From positions 45,498,360-45,562,359 of the forward strand of contig OX328107.1 of the NCBI GenBank assembly GCA_946811185.2: DNA of 64,000 nucleotides, written 5' to 3'. Both the position numbers and the translations under genes were made by a program. The notes below the pieces were generated by a model. It did no database searches. It was not told the DNA's origin and was given only the letters and a program-made list of their open reading frames with translations. Positions 36,216 through 46,165 of the stretch are shown piece by piece. The DNA comes from Hippopus hippopus (Eukaryota; Mollusca; Bivalvia; Cardiida; Cardiidae). Numbering within the stretch: the stretch's first letter is position 1; each line of letters starts with the position of its first letter.

Positions 36216-36284
36216 AGGGTTATGGTCGATCACGGTCAGTTACTGATTGACACACGTTACCGTTTATACAGTAAACTCTGGTAG

Positions 36285-36535
36285 ACAACAAAATCTTAGA
36301 CATGTCCAAATTGGACGTATTAAAATTTGCAGACCACAAAATGAATGTTACAAGAATTGGCAGTCTACAATGCAAATGTTATAAAAAAACTGAAGTTTGT
36401 TTTTGAAAGGGTTGAAAGCATTGTGGGGAAAGGAGAAGATACTTGTTACCAGGACGTTATCCTTTCCTCACAATGTTTCCGAAAGCTTTATCCCTTGAGG
36501 TCGTGAAAAATTGGGATTGTTTAATAAAAGGTTTA
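36285..36535 (-). repeat. MITE-A copy
   Basis: Right-end segment AGACATGTCCAAATTGGAC first, decayed core near 36418-36470, ending GATTGTTTAATAAAAGG. Confidence 0.6.
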
Positions 36536-37181
36536 ATCCCAAATCAAAAGTAAAAACAAACGAAACCCTATCCAAGTTGTGCCAATAGAACTAGAGTGAA
36601 TGTGTGTGATACACAAAGGGGAAACACTCGTACTAAGAAGGATAATACAACATAATTGTATTGTTTCCCCTGAATATAAGGAAAATACCGTGCGCACTTT
36701 ACATGACTATTTGATTTAACTGTTTGAAAGACCTTAAAAATTGAGATAACAATCGTTCCAACGACATGTACATGTATGTATACATAATGTATTATTTTTG
36801 TAATTATGACAGGTCGTATGAACACCGTAAAGAGTAATATACTCTTAGACTCTTAGTATATAAGAAGACAATTTGCAACTGGGTTCGTTTTCATTCAGTT
36901 TTGACCCTTTTCATATAATTTGTTTATTTGTGAATAAATAACCGATATTTATGGTGCTAAAGAATTTACAAAAAAAAAAAGATTTCTTCGTAGGAAACGA
37001 ATCTTGGTCAGGCTAACACTGCGTCAGGTCAAAATTCTAAATATTAGTGGGTAGTAGCATTTGTCAATGGACGTCCGATGATTAATTTTGTCGTTGTAGG
37101 CAATTGAAATAAGCGAAAAGTTGAAATCAGGTGCTTATTATATAAATGCTTCATTTCTAGCTTTATATCGAAATGAAATGA
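36536..37181. other. no gene seen
   Basis: AT-rich, with a short poly-A run near 36971; no repeat family recognised. Confidence 0.45.
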
Positions 37182-37437
37182 GCCGTGGTCTGGAAAAAAG
37201 GGGTTTCGTGCATCTCTGTGATGTATTATACAAAGCGATTCTCACATAAATATGGATCCATATATAACATTTAGTAAAAATCGACTTGTTCATGAGGTAG
37301 AATGGTCCTTGGACATACAGAAAATTGACCAATGGCAAAAAGTTTCGAGGCATGTCAGCCTGCGCTGCTGCGCAGGCTGACATGAATCGATACCTTTTTG
37401 CAGAAGCATTAAACCCCTTTCTCACAGAACAAGATTT
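37182..37437. repeat. MITE-B copy
   Basis: Ends TGAGCCGTGGTCTGG / TCACAGAACAAGAT, internal hairpin CAGCCTGCGCTGCTGCGCAGG near 37357-37380. Confidence 0.7.
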
Positions 37438-37439
37438 AA

Positions 37440-38027
37440 ATAAAAGATTATGGGGGGGGGGGGTATATATGGCTTCCATTTTGTTTTTACATACTTGACG
37501 TGAGATAGGGCCGTTTCCTGCATGTTTTTACGAGTACAGGCCCCAAGATACCAGGGGTCGCTGTTTTGGAACTCCCAGCTTGGGCATTTTTTCCCCCGAG
37601 GAATTATTATCGTAATTGTAGTAGTTGAGAGAGGATTCATTCCTTTATCACCGCTGATCATTGTCTCGACATTGGTTATGTGGAAAAGCAGCTGGCGATT
37701 TTGGAAGACTATTGTGTGAAATAATGGTAAGAAAAATACCAGGAAAGCAATGACGGGTGGACTTGCTGCCGCGGTAATTATGATGGTTTCCAGCATTTTC
37801 TCCATTTTCCACTATGTTTTTTTTCCAGCCTTCTTCTCTGGGATCGTTAAAGAACGGGATTATTTGATAGCGGGTTAAAACGGTATTTCAAATACAGGAG
37901 CTAATTCACTTTTTGTGTGGTATGGGTGTCTCCTTAGGCTAAGTAATAAATTAACAGTTACTGCGCCTCTTGCCTGACAGAACAACTTCGACTTTCCTTG
38001 CCCTTGCTAACACCGCGAACTAATTAC
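37440..38027. other. no gene; partial SINE and MITE-A pieces
   Basis: A 37452-37461 poly-G run; a degenerate SINE body near 37600-37720 (ATTGTCTCGACATTGG, compare 36060-36080); and one arm of a MITE-A core near 37793-37830. No gene. Confidence 0.5.
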
Positions 38028-38294
38028 ATATGAGCCATGCTCTGTGAAAAGGGGGCTTAATGCATCTGCGAAAAGTATCGATTCAGGTTAGCCTGCGCAG
38101 TCCGCGCAGCTGACCTGGGCCGAAACTTTTCGCTATGGGTCGGTTTTCTGCATGTCCAAGGACCAGTATACCTCATGATTCAGGCGGATGTTAGACAAAA
38201 TGGATTTTATGAAGCTATAATTCTGTGATTACTTGCTTGGTATCATGGACCACGGAGATGCATTAAGTCCCCTTTTGCCAGAGCATGGCTCATA
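38028..38294. repeat. MITE-B copy, nearly complete
   Basis: Ends ATGAGCCATGCTCTG / CAGAGCATGGCTCAT are perfect inverted 15-mers; the internal GC-rich hairpin CTGCGCAGTCCGCGCAG lies at about 38092-38108. Confidence 0.8.
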
Positions 38295-38544
38295 TACATG
38301 TACATGCATTGCATGTAATAGAAATTTTACTTTTCATTGCACAATAACATGCCTTAATACTGATCTAGAAATTCAGGACTTTGAGTCCTTTGATTTTTTT
38401 TTGGCTACAAATATGTAGCAAAACACGTGTGACGATCCTGTTTCCTCCTCAAACAAATTCGCAGCGTACGATTGTGAAAACGTCCTTTTAGAATTAAAGA
38501 ATTAAACATGAATTATGGTTTGGTTGATTCAATACATTTGTGCC

Positions 38545-38790
38545 GTGCTCTGTGAAAAGTGGGCTTAATGCAAAAAGTATTCACCCAGGTCAACCTGCGC
38601 AGTCTGACCTGGGCCGAGACTTTTTGCTATTGGTCAATTTGCTGCATGTGAAGGGACCATTCTACCTCATGACTAAGTCGGTTGTTGAACAAAATGTATT
38701 TTATGGAACCATAATCATACGATGGCTTGGTTGGTATGTTGCATCACGGAGATGCGTTAAACCCTTTTTTCTCAGAGCATGACTCACGTT
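38545..38790. repeat. MITE-B copy
   Basis: Ends GTGCTCTGTGAAAAG / TTCTCAGAGCATGAC; half of the internal hairpin is deleted. Confidence 0.7.
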
Positions 38791-39195
38791 TATTTGTGGA
38801 AACATTGAATCAAAAGTGGGAAATGGTCACATCTACATTTTCTTTGCATTTCCACTGTTTTCACAAGAAACAAGAATATCTTTAACGAGAAATATAGACG
38901 GCGTAAATTTGCCCGCACATAGACAGGGCCCTTAAAATAAACATGCATACATTTTTCACCAATCACAAATTTAAATTTATTCATTTGTCATAAGAACCAA
39001 AAAGTAGGTCAAAAGCAAACACATTCAGCTACGCCAAAAAACGGATAAACGGGATAAGATGTACTTGAATATGAATATTGAAACTCTTTTGTGGTTCAAT
39101 ATGAACAGAAGTAATAAAAAGTAACCTTGCCTGAACTTGCCCCTCTTTCCTTAATGTTTTGCATATCGTTGAAAAGTAAAAATTTCAAAAAGATA

Positions 39196-39464
39196 TGAGT
39201 CATACTCTGTGAAAAGGGGGCTTAGTGCATCTGCAAAAAGTATCGACCAATGCCAGCCTGCGCAGTCCGCGCAGGCTGACATTGGTCGATATTTTTTGCT
39301 ATCGGTCAATTTTCTGGATGTCAAAGGACCAGTCTACCTATGATTCAGTCGGTCGTTAGATAAAATTAATTTTATGGATCCATAACTATGTGATGACTTG
39401 CATAGTATATTACATCACGGTGACATATTAAGTCCTCTTTTGCCAGATCTCTGGCTCATATGAT
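39196..39464. repeat. MITE-B copy
   Basis: Ends ATGAGTCATACTCTGTG / GGCTCATATG with a perfect internal hairpin near 39249-39292 (ACCAATGCCAGCCTGCGCAG and its complement). Confidence 0.75.
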
Positions 39465-40260
39465 TTTCAAGACAAGGTGTTTATCTAAATTACTGTAGAA
39501 AAACGAGCAGTTACTGCTCATAATTATGTCTGAAAATATATGTGTATTTGTAAAACAGCCTGGTCACCCATCAAAGTACTAGCTTTACCTCACGGTACCC
39601 AGAGACATCCATCAAACTGTATAGCTGTAAACTTAGTCTGTAGAAAAGCTGATTTTTAAAGTAAAAACAGTTGCCAAATGTGAAAGAAGAGGGTGTTAAA
39701 ATGCATTTTAATTCAAAACATACCATTTAAAGGTATGGAAATCATTGTGAAGATGACAATCTGTTATTGTACGGTCAGTCCATGTGATAGTCGATGGCAG
39801 AGAAATTATTTTCAAAGCTGGCTTAGAAATTGCCAGGTCACTCTATCTTTTATTTACTTTTTGCCTAATTTTGGAATTCATTTTTCTGCCAGCGACTTAC
39901 ACTTGGACCGACCACACAAGAAAAGATTATCGTCTTCACAATATTTTCCATACATTTAGATGGTATGATTTAAATTCAGATGCATTTTAACACCTATATT
40001 GTCTTTGGTCGCTATTGGATCTTTAAATGCTTCTACACTTACACAACTGCTCACCGTGACACTTGCAGACCAGAGGTGTAGCCAGACACACGCACGTACG
40101 CAAATGCGTAACATCTAAATTCTCGTCCATACTTCTCAAGGATATTTTTGCATACGTCAAAACTGCATAATTTTTATCCAGCATTAGAAACCTGATATTA
40201 AAAGGTTTGTTTTCACAAGAAGCCGATAAAACAAACCCTCTTTCCACATTTGCGCAAGGA
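39465..40260. other. no gene seen
   Basis: Overlapping short open frames at 39693-39990 have no recognisable motif. Confidence 0.45.
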
Positions 40261-40261
40261 C

Positions 40262-40508
40262 CATTGATTGACTGGTGTTTTACGCCGCTTTCAACATTTC
40301 AATCTTATCACGGGGACAGCTCATATATACATGTATTTCCTGGGTTCCAACAGTACCTGGCTAGGGCTGTGAAGTGTATTGCCCAAGGACACTGCAACAA
40401 AATCCCAGCGGATTCAGTGAGGCTCGAACCCGCGATCTCCAGGTCACGAGTCCTACATTCGAATAAATCAATACCAAGAGCAGTCCAAAAGCCAGCGCAT
40501 TGAGCTAC
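40262..40508 (-). repeat. tRNA-derived SINE
   Basis: Minus strand: GTAGCTCAATGCGCTGG head, GGGTTCGAGCC B box (near 40421-40431), body and the tail AAAGCGGCGTAAAACACC. A ~40-bp insertion separates the A box from the B-box half. Confidence 0.7.
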
Positions 40509-41516
40509 GTCGAAAAATCATCTACAGGACTAGTGATAATGTTACAAATGCTATTTAACCTTTCACCTGCTAGCTAACTGAAAATAAACTTTCAAGCCGA
40601 TTGTAAAAACCAAAATACTGAAATATTGCTATATCAAAGGTTTTTTTTTTTAGGTGGGGGGGATGTCTCCTTTTCGGACTGTGTAGCCTGATCCAAGTCT
40701 ACACTGTCCGCATAAGGTCTTTAGCAGCCTAAGGGTTAATAAAAAACCACTTAAAACCTTCAATTTTGTTGGAGAATTACTTCTCATTGTCATAAGTGGT
40801 AGGAACTCTACAAGTTAAAGGATTTAAGTTGAAGAGGCCCTTATACTCATTTTCAGCCAGTTTTAAGTCATTTTGTCTTTATTTTATCAAACTATAGTCA
40901 TTCTTATATCTTCATGCCAAATATTGCGCCTGACGGTTGCAAGGTTGCTTAGATTACGGTCGATAGAAAATGCATTTCGCTGAGTTGCGGCCTTCCATGT
41001 AAACAGACTCGTCGTTTCCGGTTTTTGAATCGAAGATTTTCGATATATCCGTTATACACTCGGGTAGATTCGTATGATGATCATGCATTCTGTCACGTGA
41101 CTATATTTGACCTTCGCCCTGCGTCTAATGAGGTAAACAAAGGAAGCTTCTCTGTTGCAGCCTCGATTTTCAGACGGAGGTCGCGGCCTATATGCAAATT
41201 ACACCGTATCCGACTCTAGGCGGAAACCAACGATAAATTTCCGTGACGCACCGCCATTGTTTACAGCTTCGATCGTCAGCCAGTATTTTTCTGACCAGTG
41301 TTCGGTTTCTAATACGAATCTTCGTGTTTCTTATTTTCAATTACACCATATATGTCAGTAATTTATCCATGTTTACACAAAGGACTGATTTCTGTACCAT
41401 TCTAAATTGTTTGAAATTTAACAGCGTTTTTGCTCACCGGCTGTAGACGGGCATCTTTAAAGGTGTGTTTTGACCTACTACCAGGACCGCGCGTCAAACG
41501 AAAGTCATTGACATCA
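40509..41516. other. no gene; CpG-richer stretch
   Basis: From about 40920 to 41470 the sequence is visibly richer in CG dinucleotides than its neighbours and has a CACGTG site (41094), an ATGCAAAT octamer (41191) and a CGCCATTGTTTAC motif (41251). It could be a promoter or a repeat end; no exon was recognised. Confidence 0.35.
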
Positions 41517-41783
41517 GATGGCCTGTAACGTGCGAAAAGGGGCATTCGGACATTTGCGTAAAGTGTTGTTTCGGATTAGCCTGCGCAGTCCGCGCAGGCT
41601 GATCCGAAACGACACTTTCCGTTTTTATGTAAGTTTCTGTTTTGCGCAAGTCTACTGTCGCACAAAATCTAATGAAGTCGTAAAGTGCCGTCTCGGATTA
41701 GCCTGCGCGGACTGCGCAGGCTAATCCGAGACGACACTTTAGGCAAATGTCCGAATGCTCCTTGTCGCTTGTTGCAAGCCAAT
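41517..41783. repeat. MITE-C copy next to the Polinton
   Basis: Same family as 5538-5803: ends TGGCCTGTAACGTGCG / CTTGTTGCAAGCCA with two strong internal hairpins (about 41578-41600 and 41698-41723). The Polinton target site begins 13 bp beyond it. Confidence 0.8.
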
Positions 41784-41795
41784 TATATGAATTAC

Positions 41796-41801
41796 AATCA
41801 A
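41796..41801. repeat. 6-bp target-site duplication, left (AATCAA)
   Basis: AATCAA directly abuts the left tip and recurs at 57436-57441 beyond the right tip. Six-base duplications are characteristic of Polinton/Maverick integration. Confidence 0.92.
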
Positions 41802-41810
41802 AGTAGTATA

Positions 41811-41864
41811 GGAGGAGAGTCTATACCCCTGCCAGGCCAGGGGCAGGGGTCTAGACTCTCCTCC
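41811..41864. repeat. subterminal hairpin, left
   Basis: 23-nt arms, 22 of 23 paired (one A/C mismatch near the middle), 8-nt loop AGGCCAGG, starting 9 bp from the tip. The mirror copy lies at 57373-57426. It is GC-rich in an AT-rich element. Confidence 0.9.
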
Positions 41865-42039
41865 CTGAGTGGGCTACATCACCACCCCTGAAAGAAATTT
41901 GTCCCTATTCTGCCCTCCTGAAAGAATTTGCATTTTTTATATTCCCTATTCTTACCTATTCTACCCTCCCTGAGTGGATTTTTTCTGCAATTAAAGGCAA
42001 AGGGGCCGGCCAAAAATGACACATCTTTGAGTGCTCTAT

Positions 42040-43245
42040 AGTGATCTGACAGGTCTGGTCACTGAGTTGGACTTAGTTTTTTACCCATATGCTATTAGGA
42101 TTGCTTTATTGTTTTACTTCTATCCATTACTTGGCCTTTAAGTGGTTTCTCTCTAAAAGCCTGACCATTGAGTTGGACTTAGACTTTTTTCTGCATCTCT
42201 ATGAATGATTTCTCTTTTCTAAAAGGAATTTATCCCTATATCACTGAGTTGGACTTAGCTTTTTTCATTCTATGAATGAATTCTCTTTTCTAAATGCCTA
42301 ACCATTGAGTTGAACTTAGACTTTTTTTACCCTATGAATGATTTTCTTTCTAAAAGCCTGGTCACCGAGTTGGACTTAGTCTTTTTCTGCAATTATGGAT
42401 GATTTCTCTTTCTAAATGTCTGAACATTGAGTTGAACTTAGACTTTTTTTACCCTATGAATGATTTTCTTTCTAAAAGCCTGATCACTGAGTTGGACTTA
42501 GTCTTTTTCTGCAATTATGAATGATTTCTCTAAAAGACTGAGCACTGAGTTGGACTTAGTTTTTTTACCCATATGCTATTAGGATTGCTTTATTGTTTAC
42601 TTCTATCCACTACTTGGCCTTTAAGTGGTTTCTCTCTAAAAGCCTGGACATTGAGTTGGACTTAGTTTTTTTCACCCTATGGATGATTTTTTCTCTTTCT
42701 AAATGACTGGACATTGAGTTGGACTTAGTTTTTTTCACCCTATGGATGATTTTTTCTCTTTCTAAATGCCTGGACATTGAGTTGGACTTAGTTTTTTCAC
42801 CCTATGGATGATTTTTTCTCTTTCTAATTGCCTGACCATTGAGTTGGACTTAGTTTTTTTTACCCTATGAATGATTTTCTCTCTTTCTAAAAGCCTGACC
42901 ATTGAGTTGGACTTAGACTTTTTTCTTTCTAAATGTCTGAGCACTGAGTTGTACTTAGTTTTTTCTTCACCTATGTATGATTTTTTTCTCTTTCTAATTG
43001 CCTGACCATTGAGTTGGACTTAGACTTTTTTCTGCATCTCTATGAATGATTTCTCTTTTCTAAAAGGAATTTATCCTATATCACTGAGTTGGACTTAGCT
43101 TTTTTCACCCTATGAATAATTTTCTCTCTTTCTAAAAGGTTGACCATTGAGCTGGACTTAGTCTTTTTCCGCAATTACGAATGATTTTTTCTTTTTTAAA
43201 AGACTGAGCACTGGGTTGGACTTAGTCTTTTTCTGAGTTTTTTTT
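42040..43245 (-). repeat. subterminal tandem repeats, left arm (~18 copies)
   Basis: Degenerate 60-75-bp monomers, each with GAGTTGGACTTAG followed by a T-run and TATGAATGATTT..TCTTTCTAAA. About 18 copies of the 13-mer are visible. The array lies between the tip and the stem-loop array. Open frames of ~60 aa in it are repeat read-through. Confidence 0.9.
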
Positions 43246-43319
43246 TACTCTTTGCAGTATAACTCTCAGGAGTATAACTCTTTTGGAGTGCATCTCTTCT
43301 AAAAGAAGTTTGACAATTT

Positions 43320-43846
43320 GAAGAAATGACAATTTTGAATAAAGATAGAACTTTCGTGGTAATGGTTAGTCCTGAAAAGGACTGCTGGGTTAGCTCTGAA
43401 AAGAGCTGTGACAATTTGAAGAAATGACAACTTGAAGATAGAACTTTCGTCTGACAGCCTGAAGGTAGAACTTTCGTCTGACATCTTGAAGATAGATCTT
43501 TCGTGGTAATGGTTAGTCCTGAAAAGGACTGTTGAGTTAGCTCTGAAAAGAGCTGTGACAATTTGAAGAAATGACAACTTGAAGATAGAACTTTCGTCTG
43601 ACAGCTTGAAGATAGAACTTTCGTCTGACATCTTGAAGATAGATCTTTCGTGGTAGATGGTTAGTCCTGAAAAGGACTGTTGGGTTAGCTCTGAAAAGAG
43701 CTGTGACAATTTGAAGAAATGACAACTTGAAGAAAGATAGAATTTTCGTCTAACAGCTTGAAGGTAGAACTTTCGTCTGACAATTTGAAGAAATGACAAT
43801 TTGAAGAAAAGATAGAACTTACGTCTGACAATTTGAAGAAAGGTAG
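43320..43846 (-). repeat. array of histone-type stem-loops and downstream boxes, left
   Basis: Mirror of 55393-55930. Stems AGTCCT/AGGACT (for example 43368-43383) and AGCTCT/AGAGCT (43392-43407) alternate with repeated GACGAAAGTTCTATCTTCAAG-like boxes. Read on the minus strand these lie downstream of the 77-aa gene. Confidence 0.85.
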
Positions 43847-43847
43847 A

Positions 43848-43907
43848 TCTTCCGTGGTAGATGGTTAGCCCTGAAAAGGGCTGTTGGGGTGGTCCTAAAA
43901 AAGGACC
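43848..43907 (-). terminator. histone-like 3' stem-loop of the left 77-aa gene
   Basis: On the minus strand: GGTCCT/AGGACC with a T5 loop (43891-43907), then AGCCCT-TTTC-AGGGCT (43867-43882), then ACCATCTACCACGGAAGAT. Stop-to-stem distance is 19 nt to the first stem. Confidence 0.75.
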
Positions 43908-43926
43908 TGGTTTGGAGATTGTGTTT

Positions 43927-44160
43927 TTAAGCACAACCTCCAACCTTTCTGCAGGCTGAGCAGCTACTTGCTGCCCGCCTCTTTAGCCTCTTCAACTGCT
44001 GTTCATCCAGCCCAAAGTCCAATGAGAACGAAGGCTCAGCGTCATCGTTCCAATCTTCTGTCGATGGTACGACAAACTCCTTCTTCTTGGCGTCCATCTT
44101 TTTTTTGGATGACAGCTGCGCAAGCTCGCTGAAGCTCATATCTCTCAAAGCACACTCCAT
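43927..44160 (-). CDS. 77-aa Polinton small protein (left copy)
   Basis: Function unknown. A 77-residue acidic/basic protein: Lys-rich stretch at ~18-27, acidic middle (STEDWNDDAEPSFSLDFGLDE, ~33-52), a basic helix LKRLKRR (~56-62) and a C-terminal Cys cluster SCSACRKVGGC that may bind metal. It differs from the right-arm copy by S for P in that cluster (SCSAC versus SCPAC). Reads outward towards the left tip. Preceded by a TGACGTCA/TATAAAA promoter (44204-44304) and followed by histone-type stem-loops. Start chosen at the only ATG, ~50 nt after the TATA box. No similarity to a known family is recognised. The basic helix could bind nucleic acid (inference). Confidence 0.8.
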   Translation of the reverse strand: MECALRDMSFSELAQLSSKKKMDAKKKEFVVPSTEDWNDDAEPSFSLDFGLDEQQLKRLKRRAASSCSACRKVGGCA

Positions 44161-44203
44161 ATTGCAGTAAATTGAAGAGAATGAACGATGTGCGGGAAAT
44201 GAC

Positions 44204-44304
44204 GCTGGGTTTTATAGCTTTTCAGACGGATTGAACTAGTTGACCCATGACGTCATTTTCTCCTATGTTTTTCCCGCGTCGGCGTTTCATGCTGTTTTGG
44301 CTCC
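44204..44304 (-). promoter_or_regulatory. cassette-1 promoter (CRE + TATA), left arm
   Basis: Minus strand: GAAACGCCGACGCGGGAAAA, then TGACGTCA (44248-44255), then TATAAAA (44210-44216). The same cassette precedes the 68-, 104- and right 77-aa genes. TGACGTCA is the consensus CREB/ATF site; GCGGGAAA resembles an E2F site (inference). Confidence 0.8.
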
Positions 44305-44488
44305 AAATTAATGTTATCCAATCAGAATCAGCGTTTTATTTCTAATACTAAATGTTTTATTGTTGGCCAATCCGCAGCTTTGTTGCATTTTTTCTTGTTC
44401 GGGATAGAAAAACTAGAGTTTGACTAATCTATGACTTTTTTTTGATTGTGAATCTTTTGAGTTTTTGACAATTTTGAAGAAAGATAGA

Positions 44489-44523
44489 ACTTTCGTGGTA
44501 GATGGGTAGCCCTGAAAAGGGCT
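44489..44523 (-). terminator. histone-like stem-loop after the broken 88-aa copy
   Basis: AGCCCT-TTTC-AGGGCT on the minus strand (44508-44523) followed by ACCCATCTACCACGAAAGT. The signal is kept even though the gene upstream is broken. Confidence 0.75.
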
Positions 44524-44557
44524 GTTTTGTTTTTTGGAGGCTATGTTTTTTCCACTT

Positions 44558-44788
44558 CTAATGACAACATCCGAAATTCGCTTGGTAAATGGCTAAGATG
44601 ATGTCAGACATTGTCTTTAAAAATAGTTGAAGTAATCTTTCGCCGAGATCTTTGTAGAGCTTTGTTATAGGTTGTAGTTGGTTTTATTTCTCCTCTCCTA
44701 TAAAGTGAGTGTTTAGTTGTAATAACTGATGACCTGCATTTAGATATTCTTGGAGAGCCTCATGTAGTTGATAATTTATCTCCCCCAT
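44558..44788 (-). pseudogene. broken copy of the 88-aa gene
   Basis: Inverted, diverged copy of 53148-53414. It has an ATG at 44788 and matches the intact copy for ~34 codons (QEYLNAG.QLLQL), then an in-frame TAA. A deletion of ~45 bp also removes the segment carrying the first two Cys of the C-terminal cluster, while the NFGCCH end survives at the nucleotide level. Its promoter (TATA-like CTTTATA on the plus strand at 44879-44885) and 5' leader remain. The intact right-arm copy is presumably sufficient. Confidence 0.85.
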
Positions 44789-44938
44789 ATTGATACTGCT
44801 TCCGAATATTGATACTGCTTCCGAAGTGATCGTTAGCTGAGAGCCAAAAATGGTGAAATGTGTGAAAATAACGCTGGGCTTTATACGTTTACAGAGGATT
44901 GAGATTTTTTAAAGAGCTCGGACCGGGTAGAAAGCACA

Positions 44939-45009
44939 TACATTTTTTCCATGCTACGTCTCATGCTAATATAGCAAAAAAGTTATGAGACGCTGTATGG
45001 AAAAATGTA
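44939..45009. repeat. long imperfect palindrome, left
   Basis: ~25-nt arms (TACATTTTTTCCATGCTACG and its near-complement) separated by ~20 nt; mirrored at 52926-52996. It lies just upstream of the cassette-2 promoter. Candidate recognition or replication site (inference). Confidence 0.75.
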
Positions 45010-45232
45010 GACAGAACAAGTCTTTTGGGGAAAAAACAGAATGAAGAGCTCTATTGTTTTTGAACTTTTATTTACTGAACAGAACTAAACAATGAAACAT
45101 TTTTTGCAATGCATCATAAAAAAATTTCTTGACAATGAAAAAATTTCTTGACAATGAAAAAATCACACTGAATTATTTTTTTCGCAATGAATTATTTACA
45201 ATGAATTAATCGCAAAACAGTATATAACAAAT

Positions 45233-45287
45233 TTTATGCAATGCAAATTCGCAAACACCACGAGTTTCATATTTGTTTTCATATTCC
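45233..45287 (-). pseudogene. C-terminal scrap of the 218-aa gene
   Basis: Minus strand encodes the last residues of the 218-aa protein (codons for ETRG.CEFAL, near identical to 52526-52556), although the stop codon is changed. It marks the inner end of the inverted repeat and shows that the right end was copied onto the left. Confidence 0.8.
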
Positions 45288-45941
45288 TACCGTTTTGTTG
45301 TTTTTTCTTGGTTGTTTTCGCTCTGTCTTTGGTTTTTTCGGGATCTTGAAATCAACGTGATTGTCAATGTTTTTCCCGTATTTACCCTGACCTGTCAATA
45401 TTGGTGTAGTTGGTTTTTGATCAAACCGCTGCTTCTTGTGGAGATGGTTAGCATCTTCCTCAGATTTCCGCTTTGTTGTTTTTCTTGGTTGTTTTTCCTC
45501 TGGTTGTTTTTTCTTTGGTTGATTTTTCTTCACAACACTTACGATAGAGTCCACTAAGTTGTGAAGATTGGATTTATCAAACTCGAACTCCACAGGAATC
45601 TTCACAGGAGTTGTTGAAATGCACTGATCCTGTTGGCGTAGTACCTCGATATTTCTACTGAGCTGATCAGTACTTGCGCTTAAAGTTTTAATTTCCTCCA
45701 AATGTGTGTTTAAAGTCTCCAGCTGATCTATGATCCGGGTCATCATGCTATCTTGCTTCAAATTTAGCTGCTTTACCTCTTCATAAATGTTGTCAAACAC
45801 CGTCGCTGGAATGATGGTTGTCGAATTTAACTCCGGTGGTGGATTGATGATTGTCGAATTTATAACTGATGAAAGAACGTCTCCATTGTTTTCCACTGGT
45901 GGAAAATCGTCCAAGTTGATTTCATCTAAGTTGTGCTTCAT
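45279..45941 (-). CDS. 220-aa coiled-coil/basic-tail Polinton protein
   Basis: Function unknown. The ATG at 45941 is chosen because the frame upstream starts only with TTG, and the aligned leader of the 88-aa gene starts at the same place. Acidic N-terminus (MKHNLDEINLDDFPP), a heptad-like helical region ~50-105 (EEVKQLNLKQDSMMTRIIDQLETLNTHLEEI) predicted to form a coiled coil, then a strongly basic tail from ~140 (KKKQPEEKQPRKTTKRK, KKPKTERKQPRK) suiting nuclear import or DNA binding. Divergent from the 68-aa gene. The final codons and TGA lie inside the inverted repeat, so its original C-terminus may have been overwritten. A structural or DNA-bridging role is possible, but unproven. Confidence 0.8.
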   Translation of the reverse strand: MKHNLDEINLDDFPPVENNGDVLSSVINSTIINPPPELNSTTIIPATVFDNIYEEVKQLNLKQDSMMTRIIDQLETLNTHLEEIKTLSASTDQLSRNIEVLRQQDQCISTTPVKIPVEFEFDKSNLHNLVDSIVSVVKKNQPKKKQPEEKQPRKTTKRKSEEDANHLHKKQRFDQKPTTPILTGQGKYGKNIDNHVDFKIPKKPKTERKQPRKNNKTVGI

Positions 45942-46085
45942 ATTGAAACTGTTTCTGAATATTGATACTGCTTCCAAAGTGATCGTTAGCTGAGAATCAA
46001 AGAAATGGTGAATGTATGAAAATAACGCCGAGCTTTATACGTTTACAGAGGATTGAAATTTTTAAAGAGTGCGGACCTGGCGGAA
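45942..46085 (-). promoter_or_regulatory. cassette-2 promoter and leader for the 220-aa gene
   Basis: Minus-strand TATAAAG at 46033-46039, 92 nt before the ATG, then a leader (GATTCTCAGCTAACGATCAC...) nearly identical to those of the 88-aa gene and its broken copy. Upstream lies TTTCAATCCTCTGTAAACG. Confidence 0.75.
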
Positions 46086-46165
46086 AACACCGGGATTGTA
46101 CTGTGTGACATCGAAATGGGAGTGGTGAAAAAAAACACCGATATAACCGTCGATTTGAATGCACA

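Larger units (their letters stand above)
41802..45287. repeat. left inverted arm of the Polinton
   Basis: 41802-44304 matches 54935-57435 at roughly 99% (2,503 against 2,501 bp; three differences in the first ~250 bp). 44305-45287 matches 52508-53685 at clearly lower identity with gaps. Relative to the right arm it lacks the 1,249 bp that hold the 104-aa gene. Confidence 0.93.

Noticed and set aside
42040..43245. CRISPR-like array
   Set aside because: Repeats are degenerate, spacers are repeats themselves, and the context is an animal mobile element.
43299..43943. 214-aa open frame on the minus strand (and its twin at 55296-55940)
   Set aside because: It runs through the stem-loop/downstream-box array and its protein is a repeat of IVRRKF/FSGLTIYHE-like read-through units; no start or domain supports a gene.
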